A stretch of 64,000 bases of DNA from Bacteroidota bacterium (GCA_018267965.1 JAFDXK010000001.1:1054001-1118000), one strand, 5' to 3'. Counted from the first letter of the stretch, positions 46,867 to 55,291 are shown. The notes: generated from the sequence alone by a model not told the origin. Numbers and translations: made by a program.

Positions 46867-47910
46867 ATGCCTTCATCATTTTTAATAGGTAGGTTTATTG
46901 AAGTTGAAAATGAGCTTAGAGGATCAATCGTTAAGCTTCTCTCTACCAATTCCGACATATATTCAAATCATAATTTTAGAAAAGCCGTTACTGAATGCTT
47001 AACCAAACTCGAAATAATAAAGAATTCTATTAATGAAATTGAAGACAAGACATTAGAAAACTTTATTTCAGGTTTATTGGTATATAGCAATGAAGTAGAA
47101 GACACTAAAAGTTTTTTTGTTTCAAATGGGGTATTAGATGCAGAAGGTGAAGCAAGAATAGTATCCACAATAACAAGACTGCTACAACACATCAATGAAA
47201 ACTGGAATGATATCTTTAGCTACGATACAAGTAACTATAAAAAAGCAATAGACTTATTAAATATAGAGCTTGGAGCGCTAAAAAAACAAATAGAAACAGA
47301 TGCAACAGTTATTTCTCAAACTAAGAATAGCATCACAATTGAGTTAGAAAACTTAAGAGAAAAATACAAACAAGACTTATCACAGTATGAATTAATCTCG
47401 CAAACTGTCAATTTTTCAAATACAAGCATTGAGAATAATAAAGAAGCGAATATTTGGAGAATCATCATTTTGATAATTGCAACATTACTAGCTACAGTTG
47501 CTATATATTTCTTGTGCAATTCATGGTATAAATATGAAGATTTGATTAAGTCCTACTATAGTTTTAATGACATAAAAATTAGTAATACAATATTTTATTA
47601 TGAATTATTAAAAGCTGCAACATTAAGATTATTTATTCTTTCTCTTATCATATATTTATTAAAGTTTGCCGTTAAAAATTATAATGCAGCCAAACATAAC
47701 AGTACAGTAAACCTACATAAAGCAAATTCATTTAATGCTGCTATGAGGATTATGACCTCTATACCTGAAGGAGAAACAAAAAATAGCATTTTGAGTAATG
47801 CAGGAAAAGAAATATTTACACAACAAAAAACTGGTTATTTATATAAAGAAGCTGGCAATATGGACTTGAGCAGTATTGAAAAAATACTATCTCTAACAAA
47901 AAAAGAATGA
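46867..47910 (+). CDS. Coiled-coil membrane protein, unrecognised
   Basis: 347 residues. A helical N-terminal half with a long predicted coiled coil (about 125-190), two membrane helices (about 197-218 and 251-268), and a basic C-terminal segment: NYNAAKHNSTVNLHKANSFN, then KEIFTQQKTGY. The last part resembles a C-terminal tail I have seen in uncharacterised membrane proteins found near defence genes, but I cannot name the family. The gene is clearly more AT-rich than its neighbours, suggesting a different origin. Confidence 0.55.
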   Translation: MPSSFLIGRFIEVENELRGSIVKLLSTNSDIYSNHNFRKAVTECLTKLEIIKNSINEIEDKTLENFISGLLVYSNEVEDTKSFFVSNGVLDAEGEARIVSTITRLLQHINENWNDIFSYDTSNYKKAIDLLNIELGALKKQIETDATVISQTKNSITIELENLREKYKQDLSQYELISQTVNFSNTSIENNKEANIWRIIILIIATLLATVAIYFLCNSWYKYEDLIKSYYSFNDIKISNTIFYYELLKAATLRLFILSLIIYLLKFAVKNYNAAKHNSTVNLHKANSFNAAMRIMTSIPEGETKNSILSNAGKEIFTQQKTGYLYKEAGNMDLSSIEKILSLTKKE

Positions 47911-47914
47911 AATA

Positions 47915-47959
47915 ATGTCCCACTGTCCCAAATGGGACAATGGAACAAATGGGACAGTT
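47915..47959. repeat. TGTCCC/GGGACA element, copy C
   Basis: TGTCCCACTGTCCCAAATGG followed by ACAATGGAACAAATGGGACA. Core of the same hairpin family as copies A and B, shorter and more diverged. It touches the last codons of the DUF3987 gene. Confidence 0.6.
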
Positions 47960-48959
47960 AACCTGCTTTTTTGCAATACTTGTTTATCCAGTTATTTATA
48001 GTTGTACTCTTCTTACCACCAAACAATGCTCTTGCTATTTCGCGGGTACCTAAACCCATCCTATATTGCCTGCAACACTCCTCCCTATCCTTTTCTTTAG
48101 ACCTGAACTGTAGTTTGTCTTCTTCTTCGGCGGCGTGGCTTTCGGGTAGTAGTTCGTACACTTTCAGGCTGTATTGTAAGAACCACAGCGTTATCTCAAA
48201 TGCCAGTTCAAAATCGGTATCGGTGCATACTATTTCTTTCTGCCAGCCTTCGTTGGTATCGTAGCGGCGCAGCACGCTCAGTATCATCGCCGTTCTGAAA
48301 AATATCACGCCCATGCGGTGCATCATGCCTTCCAGCTTATAGCTGATGTTGTCCATCACCTCGGCCTTGCGTTGTTTCATGATGAGCCAGAATTTTTCTT
48401 CCTGGTATTTGGGCATTACAAAGCGCAGCGGTGTGCGCAGTGCGTCCAGTTGTTTATACACCTCCAGCCATCGGCGGCCTATGTCTTCCAGCAAGGGTTT
48501 GCGGTTGCTGCGTGCCTGCTCAAAAGGGTTGGCAAATTCCCTGTCGCCCTGCAAGATGTAAAAGCAAAAACGGCTGTAGAGCCCGTTCTCTGTTTGCGGT
48601 ATGAGTTTAAACAACTGGTCGTAGGTGCCACTGAGCACTATACTGAAATGCGGTGTTTTTATCTCTACCTCTTCTTCGTGCGTTTTGCGGTAATAGCTGA
48701 CAGGTTCGTGGTGAAAAGCTTTGCGCAGCACATCGCTGAAATTGCCATAGTCTTGTTTCAGCATATCGGCAAAGCTATCTCCCTCCGTTTCAAAGATGAT
48801 GCCCCTGCCCTCGTTCTCTGCTATCAGTTTGATGATACCCGTTTTGCTGCTGTTGGCGGGTATGTACAGCTTGTGGTTGGGTGGCGCTGCGGGCAGTTCT
48901 GGTGCAGTGGTGCTCTCGCCACGTTCGTACTGGCGCAGGTTGCTGTTGTAAATGGCCAT
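47958..48959 (-). CDS. DUF3987 primase/helicase-like protein, C-terminal part (after in-frame stop)
   Basis: 333 residues in the same frame as the preceding fragment. It carries the middle and end of the DUF3987 domain: LYIPANSSKTGIIKLIAENE, GRGIIFETEGDSFADMLKQD, FSDVLRKAFHHEPVSYYRKT, FSIVLSGTYDQLFKLIPQTE and NGLYSRFCFYIL, in the expected order. It ends with a helix-turn-helix-like segment (GLGTREIARALFGGKKSTT) that could bind DNA. Upstream, four codons and a TAG separate it from the N-terminal part, so it would need reinitiation at ATG 48959 or readthrough to be made. Confidence 0.7.
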   Translation of the reverse strand: MAIYNSNLRQYERGESTTAPELPAAPPNHKLYIPANSSKTGIIKLIAENEGRGIIFETEGDSFADMLKQDYGNFSDVLRKAFHHEPVSYYRKTHEEEVEIKTPHFSIVLSGTYDQLFKLIPQTENGLYSRFCFYILQGDREFANPFEQARSNRKPLLEDIGRRWLEVYKQLDALRTPLRFVMPKYQEEKFWLIMKQRKAEVMDNISYKLEGMMHRMGVIFFRTAMILSVLRRYDTNEGWQKEIVCTDTDFELAFEITLWFLQYSLKVYELLPESHAAEEEDKLQFRSKEKDREECCRQYRMGLGTREIARALFGGKKSTTINNWINKYCKKAG

Positions 48960-48971
48960 CTTCTTGCCATG

Positions 48972-49487
48972 CTAAGTTTTCAGTTGTTGGGCTTGCAGGC
49001 GGCGGTAGTCGTGCACGGCATCACCTAACAGACGGGCAAGGTTCAGCACACCTTTGCCGGTGCCGTATTTACCCAGCACAAAACAATAGAGGTTGGTACC
49101 CAGCGGGAAACCGAAATACTCGCCATACACATTGGGCATCATAGCGCTGAACACTCCCAAAGCCCCGCAGAGAAATACTTCTTTCTCGTGCTTTTCTTCC
49201 AGTGTTTCAAAAGCCCTTGCCAGCAGTGATGGCATGCAGCTAAACACTCCTTCGTTCAGGCTGTAGAGGTCGGGGATGGTTTTTTCTTCGGGTAGTGGCG
49301 GCAGTCCGTCGTTCATGTCTGTCCCTTCGGGGATGTAGACGGTGACCATAGGTTTTTCGGGATTCTCCTGCTGTTGTGCTGCCTTTCGTTTTTCGGCCAT
49401 TTGCTCGCGGATGTAATGGATGTCAACGGGTACATTCTCTCCCATAGCGCGCCTGCGGATGACGTCATCTTTTTCTTCGTCTTTCAT
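48972..49487 (-). CDS. DUF3987 primase/helicase-like protein, N-terminal part
   Basis: 171 residues ending at a TAG in codon 172. It contains a charged N-terminus and the first DUF3987 block with a P-loop-like YCFVLGKYGTGKGVLNLARL. The next codons run HGKKMAIYN without frame change into the C-terminal part. This is therefore one gene with a single nonsense codon, not two genes. The gene is visibly richer in G/C than the accessory genes beside it. Domain function is not established; I associate it with mobile or phage-type replication. Confidence 0.7.
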   Translation of the reverse strand: MKDEEKDDVIRRRAMGENVPVDIHYIREQMAEKRKAAQQQENPEKPMVTVYIPEGTDMNDGLPPLPEEKTIPDLYSLNEGVFSCMPSLLARAFETLEEKHEKEVFLCGALGVFSAMMPNVYGEYFGFPLGTNLYCFVLGKYGTGKGVLNLARLLGDAVHDYRRLQAQQLKT

Positions 49488-49881
49488 GGTGATAATTGAT
49501 TTTAAGGTTTAAAAAATAGAGTTTTAGTTCGACCTCCCCTTTTCCTTCGGAACTTCCCCTCCTTAGGCAAGGAGGAGATATAGGGGGTGGTTTAAAAGGT
49601 CACAGTGTATTGAGTAGTAAGTATGTTGTATATGTGGGTTAAAGTTTACAACAAAATGATATTTTATTGCTATTTGTTATTTTGCAATATTAAATAGTAT
49701 TTTGTTATTGAAAAAATATATTTTGTACAGATGTGCAAAGAGGATGAATTAATCCAATCAATCGTCATTACGAGGAAGATTAATTACCGCAGACAAGCTG
49801 TTAAACATTCCTCAAAACATAGCTACCCTATTTTATCTGTACGCAAACACTATTATTTTGTAACAAAACCAACCAACATCA
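49488..49881. other. 394-bp spacer, AT-rich, with repeats
   Basis: Contains a CCCCTCC palindrome copy (49555-49593), an AT-rich block with repeated ATTTTGTTATT/TATTTTATTGC words (49640-49720) and a GTCATTACGAGGAAGAT partial REP at about 49762. The spacer separates the divergent DUF3987 and hydrolase genes and probably holds both promoters. No gene is convincing. Confidence 0.55.
49555..49593. repeat. Dispersed CCCCTCC palindrome, copy 3
   Basis: CCCCTCCTTAGGCAAGGAGG then AGATATAGGGGGTGGTTTA. With copy 2 at 44343 it brackets the accessory segment. Confidence 0.55.
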
Positions 49882-50958
49882 ATGCACCGCATCATACTAC
49901 TGTTTTTATCTACCTTCATTACCTTATCTGCATATTGCCAAACAGATAGTGCTGCCATCAAAAAAGCCGAAGCCGAAAAACTGTTTCCGCAATACATGAG
50001 TGAATACCTGGCTTATGAAAAAGCGCATGGCCATTATATTCAAACACCTAATGTAAAGATGCACTACCTGACATGGGGCAAACCATCGGGAAAGGCATTG
50101 GTATGGAGCCATGGCACTTATGGCAATGGTTATGAGATGTTCGATTTTGGCGACGAACTGGCAGCAGCAGGTTATTATGTGATAGCTATAGATTACTACG
50201 GGCACGGGCTTACACCTTTTGCCGATAAAGAAGTATCGATATACAGTGTGGCTGATGATATCAAATTCTTGCTGGATGAGCTGCATATCAAAAAGGCAGT
50301 GATGGGCGGATTCTCTCGTGGCGGCACAGTCAGCACCGTGTTTTATGATGCTTACCCGCAGTATGTGCAGGCGTTGGTATTAGAAGATGGTGGTTCTGCT
50401 CCCTGGGCTATCAATGCGCATAAACTAACAACAGACAGCCTTGCAAGGCAAACGATAAATGGATTTAAACAAAGAGGCGCTCCTCCCCGTCTCTTCGACG
50501 ACCAAAAAGATTTGTTCACTTATCAATATGCACGTATCGGCACCAACCCGTTGTTCAAGAAACGTTTTTTTGAATCCGTTACCCGCCTGAAATATGTGGA
50601 TAGTCTTGGTAAATGGAAGATAAACCCCGGCATGAATGATTTTGTAGCACAGACGAATGCCGAACAGGACATCATGGTAACCAGCCGCCCGTTTAATGCA
50701 AGCTTATTTGCTGCTACTACGGTATTGGTATACCCTAAGGTGATATACCGCAATCTTGATATACCGATGATTATCTACGACCCTGTAGGGCCTAATGATG
50801 TGTTTAATTTTGAAGAAGAGAATACGAAACTGCAACTGGCTCACCCGCAATACATTACGCACAAGGTCATTCAGAATGGCGAACATGCCGTGAAAGATTA
50901 TCATCATGCCGAGTTTGTACAAGACCTGAAAGATTTGTTGCAAAAGATTTCTCGATGA
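49882..50958 (+). CDS. Exported alpha/beta hydrolase
   Basis: 358 residues. Signal peptide cut near AYCQ, then the hydrolase core: oxyanion/His-Gly region LVWSHGTYGNGYEMF, nucleophile elbow GGFSRGGTVS (catalytic Ser), GGSAPW and a C-terminal His in QNGEHAVKDY. An Asp in MIIYDPVGPNDV is the likely acid. Fold and triad are complete; substrate unknown, secreted or periplasmic esterase/lipase-like. Confidence 0.85.
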   Translation: MHRIILLFLSTFITLSAYCQTDSAAIKKAEAEKLFPQYMSEYLAYEKAHGHYIQTPNVKMHYLTWGKPSGKALVWSHGTYGNGYEMFDFGDELAAAGYYVIAIDYYGHGLTPFADKEVSIYSVADDIKFLLDELHIKKAVMGGFSRGGTVSTVFYDAYPQYVQALVLEDGGSAPWAINAHKLTTDSLARQTINGFKQRGAPPRLFDDQKDLFTYQYARIGTNPLFKKRFFESVTRLKYVDSLGKWKINPGMNDFVAQTNAEQDIMVTSRPFNASLFAATTVLVYPKVIYRNLDIPMIIYDPVGPNDVFNFEEENTKLQLAHPQYITHKVIQNGEHAVKDYHHAEFVQDLKDLLQKISR

Positions 50959-51100
50959 CGGGAAAGGAGTAATAAATAAGAATACCGCTGACAATAATCA
51001 CACACAGAGATGGCTGTAAATCATCCTATCCCCCATTGACATTGGCAGATAATAGGTATAACTTTGAAATAATATACCTCACCTCTAAAAAATTGCAGTT

Positions 51101-51529
51101 ATGAAAAAGTATATTTTTATTACTTCCCTTATTACGCTTACATTGTTTTTTATAGTAGGATATACCAGTTGCTCTGTAGATAAATGTGCGGGCGTTACCT
51201 GCCAGAACGGTGGTACCTGCAGCGGTGGTTCTTGTAAATGCCTGTCGGGCTATACGGGTACCAATTGCGAGAAAAGAACCTGCGAAGCCAATAACACAGC
51301 ACAAATACGTTTTCAGAACAAAACAGGCACCAGCACTACGTATTCTGTAGTTTTTGATGGTTCAACTATTACCACAGTAGCTCCGGGTGCAACGTCTGAT
51401 TATTTTACCGTAACCGCAGGTATTCATACTTTGCATTTTATGATAGCCAATTCAACCAATGAGGCTTGTACTATCAGCACACCTAATCTTGTTGTTTGTA
51501 CTTATAACGAGTATTATTGCACTAAATAA
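51101..51529 (+). CDS. EGF-like lipoprotein, copy 1
   Basis: 142 residues. Lipoprotein signal ending VGYTSC, then an EGF-type module with six Cys (CAGVTCQNGGTCSGGSCKC, then CLSGYTGTNCE) and a beta-sandwich C-terminal domain ending in a Cys-rich tail. EGF modules are uncommon in bacteria; here it would be displayed on the outer membrane. It is followed after 5 bp by a paralogue. Confidence 0.8.
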   Translation: MKKYIFITSLITLTLFFIVGYTSCSVDKCAGVTCQNGGTCSGGSCKCLSGYTGTNCEKRTCEANNTAQIRFQNKTGTSTTYSVVFDGSTITTVAPGATSDYFTVTAGIHTLHFMIANSTNEACTISTPNLVVCTYNEYYCTK

Positions 51530-51534
51530 CTTTA

Positions 51535-51972
51535 GTGAAGCGTACCATTATCTACACAACCCTTATCACATTTGCACTGTTTTGCGGTGTGGCTTATACC
51601 AGTTGTCGCAAGCAGGCAGATAATCAGTGCATCAATACAGTGTGTCAAAACAATGGTATTTGCTCAGAGGGGCATTGTATTTGTGTGAATGGCTATTTAG
51701 GCAGTCATTGCGAGACCAGGGGATGCGAGGCGAATTTTACGGGGCAGGTACGTTTCAGGAACAAATCTGCCACAGGCAAAACTTACAGCGTAATATGGGA
51801 CGGCGCTATTATTGCTACCGTTCTGCCCGATTCCACATCTCCTTACAAGATAGTAGATACCAACACGCATAGTTTCAGTATCACGGTATATAACACCACC
51901 ACAGTTGCCTGCTCAGACAGCACCATCAAACTGAAGCCTTGTGATACTGCTACGTATAACTGTACCTATTAG
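51535..51972 (+). CDS. EGF-like lipoprotein, copy 2 (GTG start)
   Basis: 145 residues, beginning at GTG 51535 immediately before a lipoprotein signal (AYTSC). Same order as copy 1: EGF-like module (CINTVCQNNGICSEGHCIC, CVNGYLGSHCE) then CEANFTGQVRFRNKSATGKT and a Cys-bearing tail. The two genes are a tandem duplication. Converges with the following gene by 4 bp. Confidence 0.78.
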   Translation: MKRTIIYTTLITFALFCGVAYTSCRKQADNQCINTVCQNNGICSEGHCICVNGYLGSHCETRGCEANFTGQVRFRNKSATGKTYSVIWDGAIIATVLPDSTSPYKIVDTNTHSFSITVYNTTTVACSDSTIKLKPCDTATYNCTY

Positions 51973-53042
51973 TCGAAGTTGATGTTACCATACTCAGCTG
52001 TTACAGTCAGCGTACCACTGCCGTTGCCGGTGCGGCCTGTATAACGCCTGTCTCTTTCATAATTGTCGTTATCATCGCTGCGGTGTATATTCCTCCTCAT
52101 CTCGTCGTTATCATTATCGAAAGCACCATACTGCACCCTGATGTCTGCATTATAGTTAGTACCTTTTTCGAAAGTAAAATACAGGTTGCTGAAAGACGAT
52201 TTCACATTCAGCATGTTGGCAGATGTAGAGATGGTTCCGAAACGAGATTTGTTGCAATATTCCAGTTTGAGGTCGAGCCCTTTATTGACACGATTGATGT
52301 TGATGCCTGCAAAAGATATTTTGCCCGATAGCATGTTCACCGTGCCCAGTTCCAGGTTGCCGTATTCCTGTACAAGGCTCAGTTGCTGCACATAGTTGAT
52401 GGTAGTTTTACCAAACATATTCCTGAGCCCTATGCGCTGTGCATTATCAATTTTAAGTGGCGAGTATTCTACATTAAACCTGCCCACTGCTATGCTATGT
52501 ATATCCACCTTGCCAAACTGTACTTTAACTACTTTCTCCGAACCTGTAATATCGCCGGCGTTAAAGTTGCCATACTCTACATCAATATTCATGTCGCCTT
52601 CAAAGTCATCCATTATCAGGTTTCCAAACTCGTTTTTAATATCTATAGGGCTGCCTTTAGGCATATTGATGGTATAGTCAATACGCATACGTTCACCATT
52701 ACTGTTATTGATATTTTTGCGGTTTATACTTGTCTTGAAGGTAATCTTGCCATTGCGCACAGCATCACTGTAATCCACACTAATATCATCCATCATTTCG
52801 TTCGCCCTGTTTTCCGAACGTTGTCTTACTTCTATCACTACATCCACCGATATTTCATTCTTATTCCATGTATTAATTTTCACATCGCCAAAGTGGTTAA
52901 TGATATACAGTTTATCAGATGCGCTGACACTATAGCTTTTGCTGATTCTTTTTTCTTTGGTTACCAGTTCACGAAAATCTGCTGATGCCTGTTGCATGCC
53001 CACAAAGCATATCATCACTAATAAGAAAACTATTTTTTTCAT
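51969..53042 (-). CDS. Exported DUF4097-like (adhesin-type) beta-helix protein
   Basis: 357 residues with a signal peptide and a repetitive beta-helix-like body (DIKNEFGNLIMDDFEGDMNI, VEYGNFNAGDITGSEKVV, VQEYGNLELGTVNML, GTLTVTAEYGNINFD), typical of DUF4097 proteins. A basic/acidic linker (NDNDEMRRNIHRSDDNDN) precedes the last strand. It is the third gene of a sigma/anti-sigma operon, which probably controls envelope or surface function. Confidence 0.75.
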   Translation of the reverse strand: MKKIVFLLVMICFVGMQQASADFRELVTKEKRISKSYSVSASDKLYIINHFGDVKINTWNKNEISVDVVIEVRQRSENRANEMMDDISVDYSDAVRNGKITFKTSINRKNINNSNGERMRIDYTINMPKGSPIDIKNEFGNLIMDDFEGDMNIDVEYGNFNAGDITGSEKVVKVQFGKVDIHSIAVGRFNVEYSPLKIDNAQRIGLRNMFGKTTINYVQQLSLVQEYGNLELGTVNMLSGKISFAGININRVNKGLDLKLEYCNKSRFGTISTSANMLNVKSSFSNLYFTFEKGTNYNADIRVQYGAFDNDNDEMRRNIHRSDDNDNYERDRRYTGRTGNGSGTLTVTAEYGNINFD

Positions 53043-53065
53043 AACACTATATTGAAGGTTAGTAT

Positions 53066-53602
53066 TTATATGGCTACTTGTTTTTTATTCTCGTTAGATT
53101 GTACATTCTGAATAATATATAACTGCTGCGACAATACCTGCAACTGCATTTGCATATTGTTTATCATGGCCTGCAATATCACATCCTTGTTTACCGACGT
53201 CTGGTACAATTCTTTCAGGCGGTTATATTTAATATCCAGGGAGTCGAGGTCTTTCTTAAACTCGCTGCACAACACAGGCTGACTACTGCAATACGACAAT
53301 AATTCATTGCGCCTTGTAGCTATTACGTTGGCATAATACACTTCCGGACTTTTAACAATGGGTTGCACCGTATCGGGTGTAGTCTTTACTACTACATCGC
53401 TCTCATTGGGTTTATTTATCCACCAGGTACATAATGTTACCGCCAGCAATACAGACGCTGCCGCCAGCATAAATTTGATGCGTTTCACTTTACGTTCGCC
53501 GTGCAGCTTATCATGTATATTATCCCACAGTCCGTTACGTGGTTCAAACACATCCAGCTCATCACGGTTATCTGCTACATATTGTTCCAACTTGTCTTTC
53601 AT
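53066..53602 (-). CDS. Anti-sigma-factor-like membrane protein
   Basis: 178 residues. A short cytosolic helix region (about 1-40), one membrane helix (FMLAAASVLLAVTLCTWW) and a periplasmic coiled-coil-like domain (CSSQPVLCSEFKKDLDSLD to the C-terminus). It follows the ECF sigma gene with a 4-bp overlap, as cognate anti-sigma factors do. No ZAS zinc motif is seen; the assignment rests on layout. Confidence 0.65.
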   Translation of the reverse strand: MKDKLEQYVADNRDELDVFEPRNGLWDNIHDKLHGERKVKRIKFMLAAASVLLAVTLCTWWINKPNESDVVVKTTPDTVQPIVKSPEVYYANVIATRRNELLSYCSSQPVLCSEFKKDLDSLDIKYNRLKELYQTSVNKDVILQAMINNMQMQLQVLSQQLYIIQNVQSNENKKQVAI

Positions 53603-54141
53603 ACACCCTGTTTTGATAATTGTTCTCTTATTTTGGCTTTCGCCCTGTTGTATTGCGACTTAGAAGTCGACTCACTGATATTCAGCATTTTTGCTATCTC
53701 TCCGTGGCTGTAATCCTCAATCAAGTACAAAGTCAGCACTACCCTATATCCATCCGGCAATTGTTGTATTGCTTTCTGCACCTGTTGTATATCCAACTCG
53801 GTATGCTCTTCTTCTTTCGTATCCGTTACATCTGCAGCATTATCTACATCTGTTATCTGCAGTTTTCTTTTTTTCAAGTAGTTCAGTGATTTATTCACCA
53901 CAATCCTTTTCAGCCATGCTCCAAATGTCGCATCACCTCTATACGCTTCTATATTTTTAAAAGCATCGATAAATGATTCCTGCAATATATCTTCTGCCTC
54001 ACCCACATGGTTCACCATTCGCATACACAGGTTATACATAGGTTTTGAATACATACCATACAGCGCAAACTGTGCCTTACTGTCGCCTTTACGGCAACGG
54101 TCTACAAGGGGCTTGTGGATGTCTATATGGTTGGTAGCCAC
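53599..54141 (-). CDS. ECF-family RNA polymerase sigma factor
   Basis: 181 residues from GTG 54141 (the frame is open to TTG 54171, but sequence similar to the family starts at the GTG). Region 2 contains AEDILQESFIDAFKN and FGAWLKRIVVNKSLNYLKKRK; region 4 contains VLTLYLIEDYSHGEIAKMLN and STSKSQYNRAKAKIREQL. It is the first gene of sigma/anti-sigma/DUF4097. Start codon is uncertain. Confidence 0.85.
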   Translation of the reverse strand: MATNHIDIHKPLVDRCRKGDSKAQFALYGMYSKPMYNLCMRMVNHVGEAEDILQESFIDAFKNIEAYRGDATFGAWLKRIVVNKSLNYLKKRKLQITDVDNAADVTDTKEEEHTELDIQQVQKAIQQLPDGYRVVLTLYLIEDYSHGEIAKMLNISESTSKSQYNRAKAKIREQLSKQGV

Positions 54142-54224
54142 GTATTGGTTGGTTCTATTAAAGGACAACAAGTTCCTGAAAAGGTTGCACGAAGGGAAAA
54201 ATATTTCCGGATGGTACCAAAAGC

Positions 54225-54250
54225 AGAAAAGCGTCCTTACGGGGACGCTT
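54225..54250 (-). terminator. Hairpin terminator of the first exported paralogue
   Basis: GCGTCC-TTAC-GGGGACGC. The sequence AGCGTCCTTACGGGGACGCT occurs again, identical, at 55355-55374 downstream of the second paralogue. Confidence 0.65.
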
Positions 54251-54278
54251 CTCTTACATATTGTTTAACTCTTATTGA

Positions 54279-54830
54279 TTACAGTTGAGTAGCAGTGTAA
54301 ACTACATCTACAGTGTAAGTACCTGCAGGGTAAGCGAAACCAGGTGTTGCCTGATAGATTACACTGAACAGTTGGTTACCACCGTAAGTACAGTTAGTCA
54401 ACATGCTTTGTGCAGTGCTTGTCAAATCAGCAAATGCTGATGCTGAAAACGGAGCTACTATTGATCCACCTGTGCTGTTGGCACTTACTTTCAGGTCTAA
54501 CACGCTTGCTACAGGCATTACCGGAGCAGGAGTTGTAGAACCGCTATATGTAAAGTTTGCGTTGTTTGTTTTTACTGTTACGCCATAAGCTTTGTTAGAA
54601 CGTACTTTCAATTGCTGAGCAGCTGACTGAACACCGTTAGCGTAGTCGTTCACTGTGGTGAAACTCAGAGTTACAGCAGCACCTGTTGCAGTACCTGACC
54701 CTGTGAAAGTTAATTCGATAGCGTTGCTCAATGACAGGTTTACTGTTTGAGAAGCTGTGCTTGAAGCATTTTGAGCGTTAGCTGAGTAACCTACGATGGC
54801 TAAAGCTGCGATTGCGATGATCTTTTTCAT
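54279..54830 (-). CDS. Exported beta-rich protein, DUF4402/spore-coat-U-like, paralogue 1
   Basis: 183 residues with a clean signal peptide (SANAQ). The mature part starts NASSTASQTVNLSLSNAIEL, contains SNKAYGVTVKTNNANFTYSG and ends YPAGTYTVDVVYTATQL, the last strand typical of pilin- or spore-coat-protein-like domains. Probably assembled on the surface. A close relative lies at 55408. Confidence 0.65.
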   Translation of the reverse strand: MKKIIAIAALAIVGYSANAQNASSTASQTVNLSLSNAIELTFTGSGTATGAAVTLSFTTVNDYANGVQSAAQQLKVRSNKAYGVTVKTNNANFTYSGSTTPAPVMPVASVLDLKVSANSTGGSIVAPFSASAFADLTSTAQSMLTNCTYGGNQLFSVIYQATPGFAYPAGTYTVDVVYTATQL

Positions 54831-54933
54831 AATTGTTTGTTTTAAGTTGGTTTGTTGTTTGATTTGTTATTGTTTTCGTTTGTTGACACAAAGATGGGGG
54901 TATGGCACCCCTTTAAGCAAATAATCGAGCCTT

Positions 54934-54976
54934 GTTAACCCCTGATTTGCAATCAGTTAACTACCAATTAACAAGT
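54934..54976. repeat. Repeated control-region element 1
   Basis: GTTAACCCCTGATTTGCAAT then CAGTTAACTACCAATTAACA. It begins 104 bp ahead of the 54830 start and is repeated at 55292 and 56006. Confidence 0.55.
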
Positions 54977-55076
54977 ACTGTATCATTACAATATAAAAGA
55001 AAGTGAATTGCTGATAAGCTATATAGAATAGCACTGTACAACAATTGAATTCGTGGAATTGACTACCCTATCGGCA

Positions 55077-55190
55077 TTAGCCCAATTTAGCTACTACCAC
55101 ACTGTGGTTGGCTGTATTGGAAGGAGTGCTTTGTGTTTTCACCAGGGCAGCTACCACTACCAACATCATAATTGCTAAAAGCTGTTTCAT
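55077..55190 (-). pseudogene. Decayed third copy of the exported paralogue
   Basis: ATG 55190 opens a 37-codon frame: MKQLLAIMMLVVVAALVKTQ continues SNTANHSVVVAKLG and stops. It matches the first 35 residues of the protein at 55938 (MKQLFIIMMLVLIAAAAKAQ). Only the signal peptide and a few mature residues survive, so this is a truncated copy left between the two intact genes. Its upstream region carries the same repeat. Confidence 0.6.
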
Positions 55191-55291
55191 TTTACTTTAT
55201 GTTTTGTTTGTTTGATTGATTGACCCCGAATGCTTTCGGGATGAATACAAATATCGTGTATGATAAAAGGGGATAACGAATTTTAAAGCCC

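Noticed and set aside
48318-49028. Long plus-strand frame (236 codons) opposite DUF3987
   Set aside because: It is antisense to a recognised domain and has no family features; it reflects codon bias of the opposite strand.
49731-49949. 72-codon frame ahead of the hydrolase
   Set aside because: Overlaps the hydrolase signal peptide in another frame and covers REP-like and AT-rich sequence.
52383-52985. 200-codon plus-strand frame inside the DUF4097-like gene
   Set aside because: Antisense of a gene with signal peptide and recognisable repeats.
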